Assembly: GCA_013695495.1 (NCBI GenBank)
Contig: JACDAK010000326.1
Span: 1 to 6,546, forward strand
Length of the DNA stretch: 6,546 nucleotides
Direction of reading: 5' to 3'
DNA from: Blastocatellia bacterium
Lineage (GTDB): Bacteria > Acidobacteriota > Blastocatellia > Pyrinomonadales > Pyrinomonadaceae
Numbering within the stretch: position 1 is the stretch's first letter; each line of letters opens with the position of its first letter. Positions 1 through 4,761 of the stretch are shown piece by piece. The translations under genes were made by a program, and so were the position numbers. Under the pieces are notes generated by a model. The model was not told the DNA's origin. It searched no databases and saw only the letters and a program-made list of their open reading frames with translations.

Positions 1-176
1 GCACCTTTCCGACCTCCGATCAAAGCACCGACAGCGGAGCCGCCGCCCACGATCGCTATATTGGTAGCAAGCCCACGCTTGGATTTTCGCCTCTGCCCGA
101 AAGCCTCCGGAGCCAACGTAGTGATACCAAAGATCATTAAAACCGCAAGTACAAAAAATTTCTGCATTCGTTTCAT
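1..176 (-). CDS. Small exported glycine-zipper protein (5' part only)
   Basis: Only the first 58 codons are in the window; the gene runs off the left edge. The ATG (complement of 174-176) has a strong Shine-Dalgarno site 7 bases upstream. Residues 1-27 look like a signal peptide: basic start MKRMQK, hydrophobic core FFVLAVLMIFGITTL, and a likely cleavage site AFG|Q at 27/28. The mature part begins with a basic patch (QRRKSKR) and enters a glycine-rich stretch (GGGSAVGALIGG, residues 44-55) with GxxxG spacing at G46, G50 and G54, the pattern of glycine-zipper segments that pack in or against membranes. The function is unknown; a small envelope protein of the Gly-zipper type is the best description. 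It is divergent from the amidohydrolase operon, with 254 bases between the two starts. Export is well supported. The family call is an inference from composition, because the C-terminal part is missing. Confidence 0.75.
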   Translation of the reverse strand, partial: MKRMQKFFVLAVLMIFGITTLAPEAFGQRRKSKRGLATNIAIVGGGSAVGALIGGRKG

Positions 177-183
177 TTCGTTA

Positions 184-191
184 TCCTCCCC
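184..191 (-). promoter_or_regulatory. Ribosome binding site of the small exported protein
   Basis: Read on the minus strand this is GGGGAGGA, 7 bases before the ATG at 176. It is a near-ideal Shine-Dalgarno site and fixes the start codon over the alternative Met4. Confidence 0.8.
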
Positions 192-193
192 GA

Positions 194-207
194 GAATCCT
201 AAGATTC
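194..207 (-). repeat. Short inverted repeat in the leader of the small exported protein
   Basis: GAATC and GATTC (194-198 and 203-207) are perfect inverted copies with a 4-base gap, ending 2 bases before the Shine-Dalgarno site. If transcription starts from the sigma-54-like promoter, the start falls near position 209 and the hairpin would sit at the very 5' end of the mRNA. It could stabilise the message or be a protein site; the 5-bp stem is short enough to be chance. Confidence 0.3.
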
Positions 208-219
208 AACCCAGTGCCC

Positions 220-235
220 TACAAAAGCCGTGCCA
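220..235 (-). promoter_or_regulatory. Candidate sigma-54 (-24/-12) promoter
   Basis: The minus strand reads TGGCACGGCTTTTGTA. The sigma-54 consensus is TGGCACG, four bases, then TTGC followed by A or T. The -24 element is a perfect 7/7 match with the preferred C before it, the spacing is correct, and the -12 element differs only in TTGT for TTGC. The implied start near 209 gives a leader of about 33 bases containing the Shine-Dalgarno site, which is the right geometry. The changed -12 base would weaken it. No activator site was identified, although AGAAC and GTTCT form an inverted pair at 256-260 and 271-275 just upstream. Confidence 0.5.
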
Positions 236-342
236 GATTTCATTCTTCCACAGCAAGAACTTTGGAACTTGTTCTGAATGCACGACTTTGCACCTGCTGC
301 GTTAAACTATCGAGTCTACGAAGATCGGTTCGGTAAACGATT

Positions 343-362
343 TCGGTCACCGATTCTTGACA
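343..362 (+). promoter_or_regulatory. Candidate -35 box with adjoining palindrome, amidohydrolase operon
   Basis: A perfect TTGACA lies at 357-362, about 70 bases before the operon's first ATG. Immediately upstream is an 11-base palindrome, TCGGT-C-ACCGA (343-353), and two more CGGT copies occur at 326-329 and 331-334, which together resemble a repressor or activator site. No convincing -10 follows at 16-18 bases; the best AT-rich stretch is ACTTTATCAATA (381-392), so the promoter call is tentative. Confidence 0.3.
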
Positions 363-418
363 GCGACACCATTTCGTAGCACTTTATCAATACATTCCGT
401 CATAAAGCTTTCAAATTT

Positions 419-423
419 GAGGA
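419..423 (+). promoter_or_regulatory. Ribosome binding site of the first amidohydrolase
   Basis: GAGGA, 7 bases before the ATG at 431. It supports that start, which also begins a clean signal peptide. Confidence 0.7.
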
Positions 424-430
424 CCAAACC

Positions 431-1747
431 ATGAAACGAATACTTTTCTGCCTATTTGCGCTGGCTATCTACGTGTGTCCTGCCATCGGACAGCAGCAAG
501 CCGTCGCCTTCACAAACGCAAGGATTATCCCGATTGTCGGGCCGGAGATCGAATCCGGAACAATCATCATCCAAAACGGGAAGATCATCGCGGTAGGAGC
601 AAATCTTCCGATCCCGGCGAACGCACGAACTATTAATGCACAAGGCAAGGTGATAATGCCCGGCCTCGTCGATACGCACAGTCATATCGGTAGCGGATCT
701 GGAGCGGACGGATCCGGCCCTATCCAGCCGGACGTACGGCTTCTCGATGGCCTGAATGCCCGCTCATCTACCATCCAGCGTGCTCAAGCTGGCGGGCTCA
801 CAACTGTCAACGTAATGCCCGGTTCGGGTCACCTCAATAGCGGACAGACGCTCTACATAAAGCTGCGCGACAACGCGAACAAGGTCGATGATCTTCTGAT
901 CTACGATAAAGAAAAACGCTACATGGGCGGTATCAAGTTTGCGAACGGAACGAATTCGATTCGCAGCGGGGGCGGCAGCTTTCCCGGAACCCGTGCCAAA
1001 TCCGCAGCGCTCGTGCGTGAGCAATTCATAAAGGCTCAGGAGTATCGTGAAAAGATCCAAAAGGCCGGGAAAGACGTGAGCAAGCTGCCGCCCCGCGACC
1101 TGGCGATGGACACGCTTGTCGAAGTTCTGGAAGGTAAACGGATGGTTCACTTCCACACTCACCGACACGACGACGTGCTCACCGCTCTTCGGCTTCAAAA
1201 AGAATTCGGTTTTCGCATCGTCCTTCAGCACGTTTCTGAGGCCTGGAAGGTGGCCGATGAGATTGCCGCAGCCAAAGCACCTGCATCCATCATTTTTATC
1301 GACTCCCCTGGCGGAAAGCTGGAAACTGCCGACATCAGGTTTGAGAACGGCGTCGCACTGGAACGCGCTGGTGCACTTGTCGGCTTCCACACCGACGACG
1401 GCATCACTGATTCACGGCACTTCCTTCGCTCGGCCGGCCTCGCAGTCCGCGCCGGAATGTCGCGCGAAAAGGCTCTTTATGCATTGACGATGGCAAACGC
1501 AATAATGATGGACTTAGAGGACCGCGTCGGTTCGCTCGAAGTCGGCAAAGATGCTGACCTGATAATTATCTCGGGAGACCCGTTAAGTGTTTACACCCAC
1601 GTGCTCGAAACATGGGTTGACGGTCAAAAGGTGTTCGACCGGTCAGACCCCAAAGATCGCCTCATCGCTGTAGGAGGATTCGGTGCCAGCAACGATTCCG
1701 ACATTCATCTTGATTGTTTCGATGCCTACATCGGAGGTGGGAACTAA
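431..1747 (+). CDS. Exported metal-dependent amidohydrolase (intact active site)
   Basis: 438 residues. Residues 1-20 form a signal peptide (MKR, hydrophobic LFCLFALAIYV, probable cut AIG|Q), so it acts outside the cytoplasm. The rest is a member of the amidohydrolase superfamily, the imidazolonepropionase-related group (COG1228 type). It has an N-terminal beta segment (TNARIIPIVGPEIESGTIII), then the barrel motif PGLVDTHSH with metal ligands H83 and H85. Later come HFHTH (H240, H242, H244), LQHVSEA (H267) and FHTDDG (catalytic or metal Asp, D322). K169 in GGIKF may be a metal-bridging lysine. The C-terminal hallmark GSLEVGKDADLIIISGDP (368-384) closes the fold. Characterised relatives hydrolyse small amides or dipeptides; the substrate here cannot be read from sequence. 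It is the first gene of a three-gene operon; its last codons hold the ribosome site of the next gene. Family confidence is high, exact substrate unknown. Confidence 0.9.
   Translation: MKRILFCLFALAIYVCPAIGQQQAVAFTNARIIPIVGPEIESGTIIIQNGKIIAVGANLPIPANARTINAQGKVIMPGLVDTHSHIGSGSGADGSGPIQPDVRLLDGLNARSSTIQRAQAGGLTTVNVMPGSGHLNSGQTLYIKLRDNANKVDDLLIYDKEKRYMGGIKFANGTNSIRSGGGSFPGTRAKSAALVREQFIKAQEYREKIQKAGKDVSKLPPRDLAMDTLVEVLEGKRMVHFHTHRHDDVLTALRLQKEFGFRIVLQHVSEAWKVADEIAAAKAPASIIFIDSPGGKLETADIRFENGVALERAGALVGFHTDDGITDSRHFLRSAGLAVRAGMSREKALYALTMANAIMMDLEDRVGSLEVGKDADLIIISGDPLSVYTHVLETWVDGQKVFDRSDPKDRLIAVGGFGASNDSDIHLDCFDAYIGGGN
1733..1740 (+). promoter_or_regulatory. Ribosome binding site inside the end of the first amidohydrolase
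   Basis: GGAGGTGG lies in the last codons of the upstream gene (it encodes part of its Gly-Gly-Gly tail) and 8 bases before the ATG at 1749. It selects that ATG over in-frame upstream starts such as 1683 and implies translational coupling, because the upstream stop is 1 base before the next ATG. Confidence 0.7.
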
Positions 1748-1748
1748 A

Positions 1749-2957
1749 ATGACATATTCTAAAAAAATCACACTCAACATTTTTGCATTGGCCGTAACAG
1801 CGTTTTTCGTGTCAGCCGCAAACGCTCAGATCGCTGTCGTAGGCGAGACGGTGTGGACAATGACTGGTGCCCCCATCTCCAACGGTATTGTCTTGATGAA
1901 CAACGGCAAGATCACTGCCGTCGGCCCGGCTGCCAGCGTCTCTATTCCTGCGGGCTATCGAGTTATCAACGCGAAAGTTGTTACACCCGGCCTCATCGAC
2001 GCACATACTGTGATCGGTCTAAATGGATATCTGAATCAACCGCATGATCAAATGGCCCTCGACGGCGGCGGATCGTTCCAGCCCGAACTCCGGGCCATCG
2101 ACGCCTATAACGCCGAAGAGCGGTTGATCGAATGGGTTCGCGAGTTCGGCGTGACGACAATACACACCGGCCACCAGCCTTCGGCTCTCGTATCCGGTCA
2201 GACAATGATCGCGAAGACGGCGGGCAAGAATGTCGACCAGGCTACGATAGTCCCGACCGCTATGATCGCCGCGACGATCGGTCAAGCGGCAAGTGCAGGA
2301 GCTGGCCGCTCGCCGGGCAGCCGTGCAAAGATGGCGGCTATGCTTCGTGCCGAGCTCATAAAGGCTCTGGAGAACTCGAAGAAAACAGAACAGCCCCGCG
2401 ATCCCCGAGCATCCACAATGATCCGCGTCATAAAAGGCGAGATCCCGATGCTGATCACTGCGGAACGGTCGCAGGACATCATGACGGCGATCCGCATCGC
2501 TAAAGAATTTAACATCAAGATCATTCTCGACGGTGCTGCTGACGCCCATATGGTGCTGGACGAGATCAAAGCTTCGGGTTTTCCGGTGATAGTTCACGCG
2601 ACGATGGCACGACCCGGCGGCGATCGCGAGAATCTCTCCATGGAAAACGCATCCAAACTGAAAGCAGCGGGAATCCCCTTCGCACTCCAGAGCGGCTACG
2701 AAGGGTATGTTCCCAAAACCCGTGTCATCCTCTTCGAAGCCGGAGTGGCAGCCGCGAATGGACTGTCGCAGCGTGACGCCCTCGCATCGATCACCATCGA
2801 CGCCGCTCGCATTCTCGGGATCGACAACCGCGTCGGCTCGTTGGCGGTTGGCAAAGACGCTGATATCGCGATGTATAACGGCGACCCGTTTGAATATACG
2901 ACCCACTGTATCGGAACCATAATCAACGGTCAGGTAGTAAGCGAGGTGAAGCGTTAA
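1749..2957 (+). CDS. Exported amidohydrolase paralogue lacking metal ligands (probable pseudoenzyme)
   Basis: 402 residues from ATG 1749, chosen because the Shine-Dalgarno site and a proper signal peptide (MTYSKK, hydrophobic IFALAVTAFFV, cut ANA|Q at 26/27) fit it. An open frame extends upstream to 1683 but overlaps the preceding gene and would bury the signal. The fold matches the preceding gene along its length: PGLIDAH, SGQTMIAK, PGSRAKMAAMLRAELIKA, TAIRIAKEFNIKIIL, GSLAVGKDADIAMYNGDP. The active site does not match. By alignment to the neighbour, H83 is kept as H86, but H85 becomes V88, H242 T237, H244 E239, H267 G262, D322 about G316, and K169 about G178. It should therefore not bind the usual metals. 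The frame is intact with normal composition, so it is not a decaying pseudogene. A structural or regulatory partner of the active paralogue, or a binding protein, is the likely role. A changed, metal-free chemistry is possible. Confidence 0.85.
   Translation: MTYSKKITLNIFALAVTAFFVSAANAQIAVVGETVWTMTGAPISNGIVLMNNGKITAVGPAASVSIPAGYRVINAKVVTPGLIDAHTVIGLNGYLNQPHDQMALDGGGSFQPELRAIDAYNAEERLIEWVREFGVTTIHTGHQPSALVSGQTMIAKTAGKNVDQATIVPTAMIAATIGQAASAGAGRSPGSRAKMAAMLRAELIKALENSKKTEQPRDPRASTMIRVIKGEIPMLITAERSQDIMTAIRIAKEFNIKIILDGAADAHMVLDEIKASGFPVIVHATMARPGGDRENLSMENASKLKAAGIPFALQSGYEGYVPKTRVILFEAGVAAANGLSQRDALASITIDAARILGIDNRVGSLAVGKDADIAMYNGDPFEYTTHCIGTIINGQVVSEVKR
2944..2949 (+). promoter_or_regulatory. 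Ribosome binding site of the S10 peptidase
   Basis: AGGTGA in the last codons of the preceding gene, 11 bases before ATG 2961. The spacing is slightly long but this is the only candidate; it again couples translation of neighbouring genes. Confidence 0.5.
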
Positions 2958-2960
2958 CCA

Positions 2961-4508
2961 ATGGTAAAATTGAGATCAACTTTCTTTGCACTTGTTCTTC
3001 TCGTCTTGGCTGTTGGGGCACTTCCCGCATCTGCACAGCAGCGGCCGGCGGCCGGCGACACTCCCCGGCCAACTGCGTCACCGGCTCCGGCTCAGGTCGA
3101 AGAGCCGCCCGTTGTGACAAAACATTCGGCACGGATAGGCGGCCGTCAGCTGAATTATACGGTTACGACCGGCTACATGCCGATCAAGAACCCAGCGAAT
3201 GGCGAAACCGAGGCCAACATCTTCTTCATGTCCTACACGCTCGACGGGGTGACGGACCGCCGGACACGGCCCGTAATGTTCTCGTTCAACGGCGGTCCCG
3301 GGTCGGCATCGGTGTGGCTGCACTTGGGAGCTTTGGGGCCAAAACGCGTTCGAATGCTCGACGACGGCAACAAACCGCCGCCGCCGTATCAGCTCGTCGA
3401 TAACGATCATAGCTGGCTCGATCTGACTGATCTCGTTTTCGTCGACACGGTCGGTACCGGCTATTCGCGTGCGACTAAACCAGAATTCGCCAGCAAATTC
3501 TTCTCTGTTAACGGCGATATTCAGTCGACCGGCGAATTTATTCGGATGTACCTCGTCCGGCACGAGCGTTGGGCATCGCCGGTTTATCTTGTCGGTGAAA
3601 GCTACGGCACGACGCGGGTGGCGGGCCTATCAAATCATCTATTCGAACGCGGGATCGGGCTAAACGGCGTCGCGCTGGTTTCGATGGTAACGAACTTCCA
3701 AACGATTCGTTTCGCCGAAAACAATGACACGCCGCTCGTATTGATACTCCCGTCGTATACAGCCACGGCCTGGTACCACAAAAAGCTCAGCCCGGAGCTT
3801 CAGAGGCGACCTCTGACCGAGGTTCTCCGCGAAGCTGAACGGTTTGCAACAGATCAATATGGCCCGGCGCTGATGCGTATAGACCGGCTCTCCGCCGCTG
3901 AAAAGCAAGATCTGCTTACGAAGTTTGCCATGTACACTGGGCTGTCGCGCGAGTTCATCGACCGCAACAACTTTCGCATCGACCTCGGAGAATTCAACAA
4001 GGAGCTTCTTCGCGACCGTGGCAGAACGACCGGGCGTCTCGACAGCCGCTTCGTCGGATTCGATCGCGATTCTGCCGGCAGCAACCCTGAATTTGATCCG
4101 AGCATGACTGCCATCCGGCCGCCTTATACGTCCACATTTAATGATTACGTACGGCGTGATCTCGGATACAAATCTGATCTCGAGTACTACATCCTCGGGG
4201 GTGGTATAACCACGCCCTGGAACTGGAACACTCCGACCGGTTGGGCCGAAACGACAAGCGCCCTTTCAAGTGCGATGCGAAAGAACCCTTATATGAAGGT
4301 CTTCCTCGCCAGTGGTTACTACGACTTGGCGACGCCTTACTTTGCGGCAGATTACACCATGTCATCGATGAGCCTCGACCCGGAACTTCGCCGTAACATC
4401 TCAACCGAGTACTACGAAGCGGGACATATGATGTACATCGACATCCGGTCCCTAGCAAAGCTTAAGACCGATATCGCTACATTTATCCGCAGTTCTGAAG
4501 CTCAGTAG
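2961..4508 (+). CDS. Exported serine carboxypeptidase, peptidase family S10
   Basis: 515 residues, full length for bacterial S10 enzymes. Residues 1-25 are a signal peptide (MVKLR, LVLLVLAVGAL, cut ASA|Q), followed by a Pro/Ala-rich linker to about residue 50. The alpha/beta-hydrolase core shows the oxyanion and substrate-binding motif FNGGPGSAS (109-117), the nucleophile elbow GESYG with Ser214, the acid in SGYYDLATPY at Asp455, and the base in YYEAGHMMY at His489. The triad is therefore complete and in the S10 order Ser-Asp-His. The family removes C-terminal residues from peptides, usually at acidic pH; the preference here is unknown. The region between about residues 255 and 400 is the variable cap or insertion. 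It is the third gene of the operon, 3 bases after the amidohydrolase paralogue, and ends 29 bases before a terminator stem. Context suggests extracytoplasmic peptide breakdown together with the amidohydrolase. Confidence 0.92.
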   Translation: MVKLRSTFFALVLLVLAVGALPASAQQRPAAGDTPRPTASPAPAQVEEPPVVTKHSARIGGRQLNYTVTTGYMPIKNPANGETEANIFFMSYTLDGVTDRRTRPVMFSFNGGPGSASVWLHLGALGPKRVRMLDDGNKPPPPYQLVDNDHSWLDLTDLVFVDTVGTGYSRATKPEFASKFFSVNGDIQSTGEFIRMYLVRHERWASPVYLVGESYGTTRVAGLSNHLFERGIGLNGVALVSMVTNFQTIRFAENNDTPLVLILPSYTATAWYHKKLSPELQRRPLTEVLREAERFATDQYGPALMRIDRLSAAEKQDLLTKFAMYTGLSREFIDRNNFRIDLGEFNKELLRDRGRTTGRLDSRFVGFDRDSAGSNPEFDPSMTAIRPPYTSTFNDYVRRDLGYKSDLEYYILGGGITTPWNWNTPTGWAETTSALSSAMRKNPYMKVFLASGYYDLATPYFAADYTMSSMSLDPELRRNISTEYYEAGHMMYIDIRSLAKLKTDIATFIRSSEAQ

Positions 4509-4537
4509 ACCGCGCACGAACCCTCTACGCCAATGCC

Positions 4538-4568
4538 GCCCGTGTTAAAACGATCACGGGCTTTTTTT
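4538..4568 (+). terminator. Intrinsic terminator of the amidohydrolase-S10 operon
   Basis: A perfect 7-bp GC-rich stem, GCCCGTG (4538-4544) with CACGGGC (4555-4561), has a 10-base loop and is followed directly by seven T residues. It lies 29 bases after the peptidase stop codon and separates the operon from the dehydrogenase gene. Confidence 0.9.
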
Positions 4569-4615
4569 CTCTCAAAAGTGCTTCCCTACTGATATGTAAC
4601 GACTTACGGTTCCAT

Positions 4616-4635
4616 TTGTACGCTTCTGTACACAA
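4616..4635 (+). repeat. GTAC-centred imperfect inverted repeat upstream of the dehydrogenase
   Basis: TTGTAC at 4616-4621 faces GTACACAA at 4628-4635, an inverted pair with a two-base bulge; another GTACAC lies at 4727-4732. It could be an operator for the dehydrogenase gene. No convincing -35/-10 pair was found beside it; TATCAT at 4654-4659 is the best isolated -10-like hexamer. Confidence 0.2.
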
Positions 4636-4697
4636 TAATCCGCCTATCCGCAATATCATCCAGCCAGTAAATTTCACGATGTGCATTTAGTTGATGA

Positions 4698-4716
4698 GGG
4701 TCCCCGACCCCTTTTT
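4698..4716 (+). terminator. Terminator-like hairpin in the dehydrogenase leader
   Basis: GGGTC (4698-4702) pairs perfectly with GACCC (4706-4710) across a CCC loop and is followed by one C and then five T residues. It lies 45 bases before the dehydrogenase ATG and faces the same way. If the promoter is upstream of it, it could act as an attenuator; otherwise it is a back-up terminator. The 5-bp stem is short, so function is uncertain. Confidence 0.35.
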
Positions 4717-4761
4717 ATCCGTATCCGTACACGGGTTTTCCAAGAACTATCCGGGCAAATT

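Noticed and set aside
279..292. Plus-strand GCACG...TTGCA resembling a second sigma-54 promoter
   Set aside because: The spacing is one base short and the invariant GG of the -24 element is absent; it is also about 140 bases from the gene.
61..336. Plus-strand open frame of 91 codons at the left end
   Set aside because: It starts with TTG without a ribosome site, lies antisense to the well-supported small exported protein, runs across its promoter region and has no recognisable domain.
278..379. 33-codon plus-strand open frame in the divergent intergenic region
   Set aside because: No ribosome site or recognisable feature, and it crosses the candidate -35 box of the operon.
1683..1748. Upstream start at 1683 for the second amidohydrolase
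   Set aside because: It would overlap the preceding gene, put a polar stretch before the signal peptide and ignore the strong ribosome site serving ATG 1749.
2019..2906. Long minus-strand open frame (295 codons) within the amidohydrolase paralogue
   Set aside because: It is antisense to a protein with clear family motifs; its translation is rich in Arg, Cys and His without domains, as expected of a shadow frame.
1749..2957. Second amidohydrolase as a decaying pseudogene
   Set aside because: There is no frameshift or stop, the signal peptide and ribosome site are intact, and substitutions concentrate on metal ligands while the framework is kept.
4681..4761. GTG at 4681 as an earlier in-frame start of the dehydrogenase
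   Set aside because: The frame is open, but there is no ribosome site, the added 27 residues would precede the signal peptide, and the extension would include the terminator-like hairpin.
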